DNA from: an uncultured Oscillibacter sp.
GTDB lineage: Bacteria > Bacillota > Clostridia > Oscillospirales > Oscillospiraceae
Assembly (NCBI GenBank): GCA_910584995.1
Contig: CAJUDW010000017.1
Location: forward strand, 1-53,720
Length of the DNA stretch: 53,720 nt
Direction: 5' to 3'
Shown: positions 1 to 7,304 of the stretch, piece by piece
Position numbering within the stretch: the first letter of the stretch is position 1
Layout of the letters: each line of letters begins with the position of its first letter
Translations under genes and position numbers: made by a program
Notes under the pieces: model-generated
Database searches by the model: none
Told to the model about the DNA's origin: nothing
What the model saw: only the letters and a program-made list of their open reading frames with translations

Positions 1-201
1 AACCGGGTCTATACCCGCAACCAGCTTTTGGACGAGGTGTGGGGCTTCGACTACTTCGGAGACAGCCGCACGGTGGACGTTCACATCAAGCGCCTGCGGG
101 AAAAGGTTGTGGGTGTTTCCGACCAGTGGGAGTTGAAAACCGTGTGGGGTGTGGGCTATAAATTCGAGATGACCGGCGGCAAGGCTGCCGAAAAGGCATG
201 A
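1..201 (+). CDS. OmpR/PhoB-family response regulator, C-terminal part
   Basis: Only the last 66 codons are in the window; the receiver domain lies upstream of base 1. The visible part is the second half of an OmpR/PhoB winged-helix DNA-binding domain. It shows the LLDEVWGF stretch, the recognition-helix region SRTVDVHIKRLREK and the wing ending VWGVGYKF, all typical of the family. A short basic tail (GGKAAEKA) follows. The stop codon overlaps the start of the histidine kinase by four bases (ATGA), so the two are translationally coupled and this is almost certainly the kinase's cognate regulator. The signal sensed cannot be told from this fragment. Confidence 0.9.
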   Translation, partial: NRVYTRNQLLDEVWGFDYFGDSRTVDVHIKRLREKVVGVSDQWELKTVWGVGYKFEMTGGKAAEKA

Positions 202-1628
202 AGCGTTTCCGGAAACAATTTCAGGGCCTGTACTGGCGGCAGCTGCTGGTGATTGTCAGCATGGTGATGCTGACGCTGTTTCTGCTGGGGGCGTCTTTCT
301 TCTCCCTCAGCTACAACTACGCCAAGAACCAGGAGAGCGGGGAGATGCAGGAGCGGGCCAGAATGGTGGCCCAGCTGGCCGCAGGTTATCTGAACCACTC
401 CCCGGACTATGACCAGGAAAACTTCCGCCAGCTGGCCACGGTGGCCGCCACGATGACCGATGTGGACTTCCTGATTTCCGACACGAAGGGCCATGTCCTT
501 CTCTCCACGGACGAAACCATGGAGGGGAAGATCATCAACCTGCCCTGGGATTTGACCCAGGCCGCGATAGAGGGGGAGGGCGAATTCCAGCGCACCGACC
601 TGAACGGCCTTTATGACGCCAAGCGGTTTGTGGCGGGAGTGCCTGTGGCCTCCGGCGGGACTGTGGTGGGCGTGGTATTCGCCGTTTCCACCAGCGCGTC
701 CCTGAACGCCATGTGGCAGGGGTTTGTGGGCCTCTTTTTTATGACCGCTTTTGTGGTGCTGATGGTATCCTTCATGGCCTCCTCTGTCACCGCCATGCGG
801 CAGATCCAGCCCATCCGGGAGATGGTCCGGGCCACCCGGCGGTACGCCGAGGGGGATTTTGACGTCCGCATGAACGACTACGGCCGGTGCGACGAAATCG
901 GGGAACTGGCGGCCTCCTTCAACAACATGGCGGACTCCCTCCAGGAGACGGAGCGCCAGCGGCAGGAGTTCATTGCTAATATCTCCCATGAGTTAAAGAC
1001 CCCCATGACCACCATCGCCGGTTACACCGACGGTATTCTGGACGGCACCATCCCACCGGAAAACGAGCGGCAGTATTTGCAGATCATCGCCGGGGAAAGC
1101 CGCCGCCTCTCCCGCCTGGTGCGGCGGATGCTGGACGTGAGCCAGCTGCGGGTGTTGGATCCCCTGAAGGCGGGCAATCACTTCGACCTCTGCGAGAGCA
1201 TGCGCCGGGTGCTGATCTCCCTGGAGAAGAAAATCACCGACCGTTCCCTGGATGTGGATGCGGATATCCCTGAGGGGCCTATCCTGGTGCTGGGGGACAA
1301 CGATCTCATCACCCAGGTACTCTACAACCTGCTGGAGAACGCCGCCAAGTTTGCAACCCCCGGTTCCACCCTCTATTTCGGCGTGGCCCTGCTGGACGGG
1401 AAAGCCCGGGTAACGGTGCAGAACGCGGGAGACGAGATCCCGGCGGAGGAACTGCCCCTCCTTTTCGAGCGGTTCCACAAGAGCGACAAATCCCGCAGCC
1501 GGGACAAGGACGGCGTGGGCTTGGGGCTCTATATCGTAAAAACCATTTTGGAACAGCACAGGGAAAAAATCAATGTGACCAGCGAGAACGGTTCCACCAC
1601 GTTTTCCTTCTCTCTGGCCGCGGAATGA
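198..1628 (+). CDS. Membrane sensor histidine kinase (HAMP-HisKA-HATPase)
   Basis: 476 aa. A membrane segment at about residues 17-39 and a second at about 175-198 bracket an extracellular sensor domain of about 135 residues. A HAMP linker follows, then a HisKA dimerisation domain with the phospho-acceptor His264 in FIANISHELKTPMTT. The HATPase_c domain carries the N box (NLLENAAKFA) and a G box (GVGLGLYIVK). This is the usual architecture and length of a PhoR/VicK-like kinase. It overlaps the response regulator by four bases and is followed six bases later by an HtrA protease gene. Kinase-regulator-HtrA clusters in Firmicutes often deal with envelope stress, so that is the likely role here, but the ligand is unknown. 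Confidence 0.95.
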   Translation: MKRFRKQFQGLYWRQLLVIVSMVMLTLFLLGASFFSLSYNYAKNQESGEMQERARMVAQLAAGYLNHSPDYDQENFRQLATVAATMTDVDFLISDTKGHVLLSTDETMEGKIINLPWDLTQAAIEGEGEFQRTDLNGLYDAKRFVAGVPVASGGTVVGVVFAVSTSASLNAMWQGFVGLFFMTAFVVLMVSFMASSVTAMRQIQPIREMVRATRRYAEGDFDVRMNDYGRCDEIGELAASFNNMADSLQETERQRQEFIANISHELKTPMTTIAGYTDGILDGTIPPENERQYLQIIAGESRRLSRLVRRMLDVSQLRVLDPLKAGNHFDLCESMRRVLISLEKKITDRSLDVDADIPEGPILVLGDNDLITQVLYNLLENAAKFATPGSTLYFGVALLDGKARVTVQNAGDEIPAEELPLLFERFHKSDKSRSRDKDGVGLGLYIVKTILEQHREKINVTSENGSTTFSFSLAAE

Positions 1629-1634
1629 GGAACT

Positions 1635-2921
1635 ATGGAAGAGAACACCAGCGTTTCCGGCGAGGTGGTGGAGATCTACCGCCAGCCGGGGCCCAGCGAG
1701 GTGGTGGAGATCTACTCCCGCCCCTTGCCCGGAGCCGCAGGGAAGCGGCGGCCCGCTCCGCCGCCCCCGCCGGAAATACCCAAGAAAAAGCCGAAAACCG
1801 GATTTTGGATATTCCTGGCCTGCGTGGCCGTAACGGCCTGCCTGGCGGTGGCCCTCACCTTTCTGACCCAGTGGTATGGGGCCCCGCCCTCCGGCTGGGA
1901 CAGCTGGGACGGCCCCTATTACCACAGCGAGGACGAGGACGATTATCAGGATCGGCCCATCACCATCCCCACGTGGCCCACGGGCCTGGGGGCGCGGCTG
2001 ACGGTGGAACGGCGCCATGGGGAGGAGTTGACCTCCCAGGAGATCTACCGGCAGGTCAACCCGTCGGTAGTTGGCGTCCTGGCGGGGCTGGATGAGGATA
2101 CCATGTCCGTAGGTACCGGGGTGATCTTCTCCCCCGACGGTTACGTCCTCACCAATTACCACGTGGTGGCGGGAGGTACGGACTGCACGGTGCTGCTGGA
2201 CAGCGGCCGGGGTTATGACGCCATGTACGTGGCCGGGGACGCAGAGAACGATTTGGCGGTGCTGAAGGTCAGCAGCCAGGATCTGCCTGCCGCCGGCTTC
2301 GGTGACAGCGACCTTCTGACGGTGGGGGATAAGGTATATGCTATCGGCAACCCCTTGGGCATGGAACTGCGGGGCACCTTTACCGACGGCATTGTCTCTG
2401 CCATCAACCGGGATGTGCGGGTTCAGAACCGGGTGATGACCCTGATCCAGACCAACGCTGCCCTGAACTCCGGCAACTCCGGCGGGCCGCTCATTAACCA
2501 GTACGGGCAGGTGGTGGGCATCAATACCATCAAAATGACCTCCGATTACTCCAATGTGGAGGGGTTGGGATTTGCCATTCCCTCCGCCTCCATTGACCGG
2601 CTGGTGAACGATTTGCTGTCTTACGGGGCAGTTCAGCCGGAACCGGTGCTGGGGGTTACGGTATCCACCGTCAGCGAGGAGGTGGCCCCGGGGCTCTGGG
2701 GCATCCAGGTGCAGAGTGTCACCGGCGGCTCCGCTGCGGATCAGGCCGGCGTCCGGCAGGGGGACTATATCGTGTCCGCCGCAGGGGAGGCCGTTGAGTC
2801 CAGCCGGGACCTTCTTCGGGCCAGGCGGCAGTGCCACCTGGGTGACAAGCTGGCTTTGACCCTGTGGCGGGATGGGGAGACCCTGGACGTGACGCTCCTG
2901 CTGCTGGAAGCGGCGGAGTGA
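1635..2921 (+). CDS. Membrane-anchored HtrA/DegP-like serine protease with PDZ domain
   Basis: 428 aa. The cytoplasmic N-terminus is proline-rich and basic, with EVVEIY occurring twice (residues about 10-27). A single membrane segment follows at about 57-79, then an acidic linker (HSEDEDDY) and a trypsin-like protease domain. The triad is visible: His176 in TNYHVV, Asp206 in ENDLAVLKV and Ser282 in NSGNSGGP. A C-terminal PDZ domain (about 330-425) contains GSAADQAGVRQGDYI. Proteins of this family degrade or refold misfolded proteins outside the membrane. The gene starts six bases after the kinase stop, so it belongs to the same operon and may be a target of that system. The order, domains and length match the S1C family closely. 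Confidence 0.93.
   Translation: MEENTSVSGEVVEIYRQPGPSEVVEIYSRPLPGAAGKRRPAPPPPPEIPKKKPKTGFWIFLACVAVTACLAVALTFLTQWYGAPPSGWDSWDGPYYHSEDEDDYQDRPITIPTWPTGLGARLTVERRHGEELTSQEIYRQVNPSVVGVLAGLDEDTMSVGTGVIFSPDGYVLTNYHVVAGGTDCTVLLDSGRGYDAMYVAGDAENDLAVLKVSSQDLPAAGFGDSDLLTVGDKVYAIGNPLGMELRGTFTDGIVSAINRDVRVQNRVMTLIQTNAALNSGNSGGPLINQYGQVVGINTIKMTSDYSNVEGLGFAIPSASIDRLVNDLLSYGAVQPEPVLGVTVSTVSEEVAPGLWGIQVQSVTGGSAADQAGVRQGDYIVSAAGEAVESSRDLLRARRQCHLGDKLALTLWRDGETLDVTLLLLEAAE
1662..1715 (+). repeat. Short direct repeat inside the HtrA N-terminus
   Basis: An 18-base unit (GAGGTGGTGGAGATCTAC) occurs at 1662-1679 and again, identical, at 1698-1715. It encodes EVVEIY twice, in the cytoplasmic tail ahead of the membrane segment. 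The identical DNA suggests a recent internal duplication, or selection for a repeated binding motif. Confidence 0.8.
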
Positions 2922-3042
2922 CGGCGGTTTCCCGGTACGGCGTGAGATACACGGCTTTGGGATCTGTGTTCAAGGCGTTGAACGGCGTCTGGCCGGGCCT
3001 TTCCCGAGGGGGTGAACCCCTGTTTCCGTTCATCAAATAGTG

Positions 3043-3090
3043 AAAACCGCCCTTCTCCGGCAGGAAAATGCCGGAGGGGGGCGGTTTTTC
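3043..3090. terminator. Bidirectional terminator between htrA-like gene and pucR-like gene
   Basis: The arms at 3043-3061 and 3070-3088 form a 19-pair stem with two G-U pairs and an eight-base loop. It is flanked by A residues on the left and T residues on the right, so it can end transcription of the protease operon on the plus strand and of the regulator on the minus strand. Confidence 0.85.
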
Positions 3091-3107
3091 TGCGCCGGAA
3101 TGGAGGC

Positions 3108-4703
3108 CTATTCCGTAGACAGGAAGCGGTAGACCTTCAGGGCCAGGCTGATATTCTGGTATGTCACCGGATCGCTCAGCTCCTTTTTGAATATTTTCTC
3201 AATCAGCCGGAAACGGTAACGGATGGTGTTGTAATGGATGAACAGGGCGGCGGCCGCGGCTTTCAGGTTCCCGCCGTGGTCAATGACGGTTTCCAGTGTC
3301 CGCACCAGGTCGGAGTTGTGGCGGCGGTCATGCTCTACCAGAGGGCCGATGGTGTCCATGCAGAAGTCCCACAGATCCTGCTGGTTCTGGATGCTGCTGA
3401 TGATGCGGTAAATGCCGAGATCCCGGAATTTTATCAGCCCGTGCCGCTTCATCTGCTGGGCCAGTTCCAGGGTATAGCGGGCCTCCCGGTAGCATTTCGG
3501 GATATCGGAGAGGGAGGACGCCTCCCGGGAGAGGGTCATGTAGAATTCGTCCATGCCCAACTCCCGCAGGATGCCTGCGATCCGATCCGACGCCCGGTCG
3601 CAGACCGCCAGGGCCTCGTCGTTCAGGGCCACCGCAATGGAGGACTGGATCTCCACCCAGAAGGTGTTGGAGAGGGGCGCGCCGGGGAAGAACTCCCACT
3701 CGATTTTCTCCCGGAGAAGCCGGATCAGGTTCTGCCGCTCCCGGAGGCCGGAGGCGTTGTTGGAGATTTGCAGAATCAGGATTGACAAAGGGAAGGACAA
3801 CCGCCATTTCAGCATTTTTGCCCGGGCGGCGGCTGTCTCCTGTTCCGATACGGCGCTGTATATGAGATCGCAGAAAAACAACTCCTGGTTGCGGTATTCC
3901 TGGTTTTCCACCATGATGTTGTGCTGGATAATGACCCGGAACACAATAGCGAATTGCTGGAGGGTGATCTGCTCCAGCCTGGTCAGTTCAAAGGGATCCG
4001 GTTCCCAGACGGTGATATAGCCGATATTTTCGGAACTGTACCGTACCGGGTACACCGCGATGCAGCAGTCCGGCAGGCGGGCAATTTGAAACTCCGCCGT
4101 GCTCTCCAGGCATACGCGCCGCAGGGCCTCCAGCAGGGGCCCTTCCCCCTTGCGGGCAGGATGGGAGGCGATGCAGGAGAAGTCCTGATCAATAAGGAGA
4201 ATGGCCCGGTGCAGAATGCCGGAGAGGATGCGGGCCAGATCCCCCAGGTTTCCGCCCCGCAGGAGGATGTCCATCATCTCGCCGTGGACGTAATTCCGGT
4301 GCTCCAGTTCCTTGTTGTTCTCCCGGATACAGGCGCTGAGATACTCGTTGATGTGCAGGGAGAAGTCGCTGTCCGCCGGGAGGATCACAAGAGGGAAGCC
4401 CAGCCGGTCCGCCTGCTCCAGGCAGGCCGGGGGGATGTCCCAGACATAGCGGTTCAGCTTGACCCCGATGCCGCTGAGCCGGGCCGCGTCCAGCCGGAGG
4501 ATCAGGTGCTCCAGGCTGTCCGGCTGGCCCGAGAAGGGATAGAGGGTGGTCAGCAGAAAGCCGCCGGGGCGGACGTAACTCTCGATATCCGGGACTTCCA
4601 TTACAGAGAGATCCCCCACGATCCGATCCAATCCGGAACTGCCGGCAACCACTGCGGCGTCTAAAAAGCTGGGAAGTTCCAGCAGATCCTGTACGCGAAA
4701 CAT
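3108..4703 (-). CDS. PucR-family transcriptional regulator
   Basis: 531 aa. The N-terminal PucR domain (about 5-125) begins FRVQDLLELPSFLDAAVVAG. The middle is GGDEF/CdaR-like. The C-terminus (about 465-525) is a PucR-type helix-turn-helix containing GNLKAAAAALFIHYNTIRYR. Members control purine, ureide and related nitrogen catabolism, usually as activators that respond to a pathway intermediate. It is transcribed away from the permease-hydrolase-transcarbamylase run, so it is very likely the local regulator. The start is the ATG at 4703, preceded by GAGG; a GTG two codons earlier overlaps that site. The inducer is not known. Confidence 0.92.
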   Translation of the reverse strand: MFRVQDLLELPSFLDAAVVAGSSGLDRIVGDLSVMEVPDIESYVRPGGFLLTTLYPFSGQPDSLEHLILRLDAARLSGIGVKLNRYVWDIPPACLEQADRLGFPLVILPADSDFSLHINEYLSACIRENNKELEHRNYVHGEMMDILLRGGNLGDLARILSGILHRAILLIDQDFSCIASHPARKGEGPLLEALRRVCLESTAEFQIARLPDCCIAVYPVRYSSENIGYITVWEPDPFELTRLEQITLQQFAIVFRVIIQHNIMVENQEYRNQELFFCDLIYSAVSEQETAAARAKMLKWRLSFPLSILILQISNNASGLRERQNLIRLLREKIEWEFFPGAPLSNTFWVEIQSSIAVALNDEALAVCDRASDRIAGILRELGMDEFYMTLSREASSLSDIPKCYREARYTLELAQQMKRHGLIKFRDLGIYRIISSIQNQQDLWDFCMDTIGPLVEHDRRHNSDLVRTLETVIDHGGNLKAAAAALFIHYNTIRYRFRLIEKIFKKELSDPVTYQNISLALKVYRFLSTE

Positions 4704-5043
4704 AGGCACCTCACAGTCAGGGGCCCGCCGGAATTCCCTGGGCGGGCGGATGGGTATGATGTCCTATTATACGTTCATTTTTGAGAAAAAACAACAAAAA
4801 CCCGGTTTTTTCTGAGGCTCTGGCGGCATTGTGTTTTTTGTACAAAAAATATACAAAAAAATTTGTGGACTTGCATTTGAAAATGAGAAAACTATAGCCG
4901 AAAGACAAAAAATAGCTATCTATTTAGCATTGTATAACAATGACTTTTTCCTGAAGCTATGCCATAATAAAATTGCCTGAAAAGTTGGCGGATTTCCTGC
5001 TTTTGTAAGAAATCCACAAAAATTAAGGGGAGGGAAAATCATT
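4704..5043. other. Divergent regulatory region of the ureide island
   Basis: 340 bases without a gene and markedly AT-rich against its surroundings. It holds the regulator's promoter (4766-4794) and a perfect palindrome, CATTGTATAACAATG (4928-4942), suitable as an operator. It also holds a weak plus-strand promoter candidate, TTGCAT at about 4873 with TATAGC 16 bases downstream. The permease ribosome binding site (GGAGGG, 5030-5035) closes the region. A PucR binding site is expected here but no consensus is known to me. Confidence 0.6.
4766..4794 (-). promoter_or_regulatory. Sigma-A-type promoter for the PucR-family gene
   Basis: Read on the minus strand this is TTGTTT (4794-4789), a 17-base spacer and TATAAT (4771-4766), about 60 bases upstream of the regulator start. 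Confidence 0.65.
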
Positions 5044-6570
5044 ATGAAGGTAAAAGGAATCACGGTTTGGCAGAAATCGGATCTGGATGGATTTTTCGGG
5101 CTGTTCACTAACAACATCACCAACATCCTGGTCCTGGCAGGCGCGCTGCTCTATACCGTGCAGATGCCGCCGGAACTGGTCTATGGGAGGATCCTGCCGG
5201 CGGTGGGCCTGGGATTGATGCTTTGTTCGATCCTGTACTTTTGGACGGGGTTCCGTCTGGCGAAAAAAGAAGGGCGGGATACCGTCACGGCTATGCCGTC
5301 CGGCATCAGCGTACCCCACATGTTCATGATGATCTATATGATCATCCTGCCGGTAAAATTGACCACCGGTGATCCCTATCTCGCCTGGTATGCCGGAATC
5401 GCCTGGTGCCTGCTGGAGGGGATTGTGGAGACCGTCGGGGCGTTCATCGGCCCCTGGATGCGGCGGATCCTGCCCCGGGCCGCTATGCTGGGCTCCCTGG
5501 CCGGTGCTTCCATTACGGTCATCATGACCAACTCTGCTGTGCAGAGTTTTGAGGCACCCTATATTGCCCTGGCCAGCTTCTGTGTGATCCTGCTGGGCTT
5601 TGTGGCGAAAAAGCGGATGCCCTTCGGCCTTCCCGCCGGTCTGACCGCGATCCTGCTGGGAACATTGCTGGGCTGGGTCTCCGGGGCCATGGATTTCGGC
5701 GGGCTGCGAAATTCGTTTTCTTCCGTGGGGTTTTATGCCCCGTCTTTTGCCGGAGGGTATATGGTTTCCGGTATGAAGGCTGCCGCGCCCTATCTGGCCT
5801 CCGCCATTCCCATGGGCATCTACAACTTCATTGAGGGTGTGGATAACGTGGAGAGCGCTGCCGCGGCAGGGGACAGCTACAATACTGCGGAAATCCTGGC
5901 TTACAACGGCATTACCAGTACCATCAGCGCCCTGTTTGGCAGCCCTATCCCCACGGCGGTTTATATCGGGCATCCCGGCTGGAAGAGCGTTGGGGCCCGG
6001 CTGGGTTACTGCCTGCTGACCGGCGTGGCCATCTTCGTCATCTCCCTTCTGGGACTGACTTCCGTGCTGATCAGCGCCATTCCCCTGGCGGCACTGCTGC
6101 CGATCCTCATCTATATCGGCATCCAAATCGGCAGCCAGGCCTTTGAGCATGTGCCGGTGTCCCACTTCCCGGCGGTGATCCTGGCCATGATCCCCTGGCT
6201 GGCGGACTGGGCCCAGACCCAGATTGACAACGCCGTCAGCGCTCTGGGCGGCACGGTGTCCCTGGAGGTCTTTCAGGGGGCCGGCATCTACTACCAGGGA
6301 TTTTCCTTCCTGGGGAACGGCGCCAGCATCACGGGGATGCTCTGGGCGTCCCTGCTGGTGTTCCTGCTGGAGAAGAAAGTCCGGAACGCCCTGGTGGTCT
6401 GCGGCGCGGGCGCGGCGCTCACCTTCTTCGGCATGATCCACGCCGACAGCGTCGGCATCTGTATGCTGCCGGGTGCGGTGTTTGCCTATCTGTTTGTGGG
6501 AGCCATGATTTATGTCATGTTCCGGTTCGGCAGGAACGAGGGGGATGTCCTGCCGGATCATGAGCCCTGA
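5044..6570 (+). CDS. NCS2-family (xanthine/uracil-type) permease 1
   Basis: 508 aa and strongly hydrophobic, with about 12-14 predicted membrane segments. It resembles the nucleobase:cation symporter-2 superfamily in its AzgA/uracil-permease-like branch, including a TAMPSGISVPH stretch near residue 80 and PTAVYIGHPGWKSVGARLGY near residue 310. It should import a nucleobase, ureide or related nitrogen compound. It is the first gene of the island, is divergent from the PucR regulator, and sits 36 bases ahead of the amidohydrolase gene. A second related permease follows two genes down. The substrate cannot be read from the sequence; context favours a ureide. Confidence 0.88.
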   Translation: MKVKGITVWQKSDLDGFFGLFTNNITNILVLAGALLYTVQMPPELVYGRILPAVGLGLMLCSILYFWTGFRLAKKEGRDTVTAMPSGISVPHMFMMIYMIILPVKLTTGDPYLAWYAGIAWCLLEGIVETVGAFIGPWMRRILPRAAMLGSLAGASITVIMTNSAVQSFEAPYIALASFCVILLGFVAKKRMPFGLPAGLTAILLGTLLGWVSGAMDFGGLRNSFSSVGFYAPSFAGGYMVSGMKAAAPYLASAIPMGIYNFIEGVDNVESAAAAGDSYNTAEILAYNGITSTISALFGSPIPTAVYIGHPGWKSVGARLGYCLLTGVAIFVISLLGLTSVLISAIPLAALLPILIYIGIQIGSQAFEHVPVSHFPAVILAMIPWLADWAQTQIDNAVSALGGTVSLEVFQGAGIYYQGFSFLGNGASITGMLWASLLVFLLEKKVRNALVVCGAGAALTFFGMIHADSVGICMLPGAVFAYLFVGAMIYVMFRFGRNEGDVLPDHEP

Positions 6571-6606
6571 CCTGTCAACCGAGAAGAAAGAATGGAGGAA
6601 CCAATC

Positions 6607-7281
6607 ATGAAACTGTATACTGTAGACGCGCTGCCTTACGCCTACGAATTTTCCCTGGAGGAGACCGCCCTGGTCATTATCGACATGCAGCGGGATTTCT
6701 GTGCCCCCGGCGGCTTCGGCGAGAAACTGGGCAACGATATTGCCCTCACCCGGGGCATCATCCCCATCGTCCGCCGGATGCTGGAGGCGGCCCGGGAGAA
6801 GGGGATGCTGGTCATCCATACCCGGGAGGGCCACCGGCCTGACCTGAGCGACTGTCCCCCCGCCAAGCTGAACCGGGGCCGTAAACAGGGCGCGGGTATC
6901 GGCGACCAGGGCCCCATGGGCCGCATCCTGGTCCGGGGCGAATACGGCCACGGCATTGTGGACGAGTTGACGCCCATCGACGGGGAGATCATCCTTGACA
7001 AGCCCGGTAAGGGCGCCTTCTACTCCACGGATCTGGAGTTGATTCTCCGGACCCGGGGTATCCAAAAGCTTCTGGTCTGCGGCGTGACCACCCATGTCTG
7101 CGTCAGCACCACCATCCGGGAGGCCAACGACCGGGGCTTTGACTGCCTGCTGCTGCGGGACTGCTCCGCCGCCTTTGACCCCGCCGACCACGAGGCCACT
7201 GTCCGCAGCATCCACCAGCAGGGCGGCATCTTCGGCTGGGCCACAACGTCCGATAAGGTCATCGATGCACTGAAGGCCTGA
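6607..7281 (+). CDS. Isochorismatase-family amidohydrolase, biuret-hydrolase-like
   Basis: 224 aa. The cysteine-hydrolase triad is visible as Asp26 (IIDMQRDF), Lys132 (DKPGKGAF) and Cys165 (TTHVCVSTT). The stretch HTREGHRPDLSDCPPAKL and the D-K-C spacing (106 and 33 residues) resemble biuret amidohydrolase and related ureide amidases, as I recall them. The family cleaves C-N bonds of ureas and amides through a cysteine acyl intermediate and releases ammonia. The start is the ATG at 6607, because GGAGG at 6594-6598 is its ribosome binding site; the ATG at 6592 precedes that site. It lies between two permeases, so it probably acts on what they import. The exact substrate is unproved. Confidence 0.85.
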   Translation: MKLYTVDALPYAYEFSLEETALVIIDMQRDFCAPGGFGEKLGNDIALTRGIIPIVRRMLEAAREKGMLVIHTREGHRPDLSDCPPAKLNRGRKQGAGIGDQGPMGRILVRGEYGHGIVDELTPIDGEIILDKPGKGAFYSTDLELILRTRGIQKLLVCGVTTHVCVSTTIREANDRGFDCLLLRDCSAAFDPADHEATVRSIHQQGGIFGWATTSDKVIDALKA

Positions 7282-7304
7282 AACCACTTGAGGAGGAATT
7301 GACT

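Noticed and set aside
993..2837. A long open reading frame antisense to the kinase and protease genes
   Set aside because: It lies opposite two well-supported genes, matches no family and arises from GC-rich third positions. Several similar ones (for example opposite 5044-7287, 7020-8783 and 9039-11672) were discarded for the same reason.
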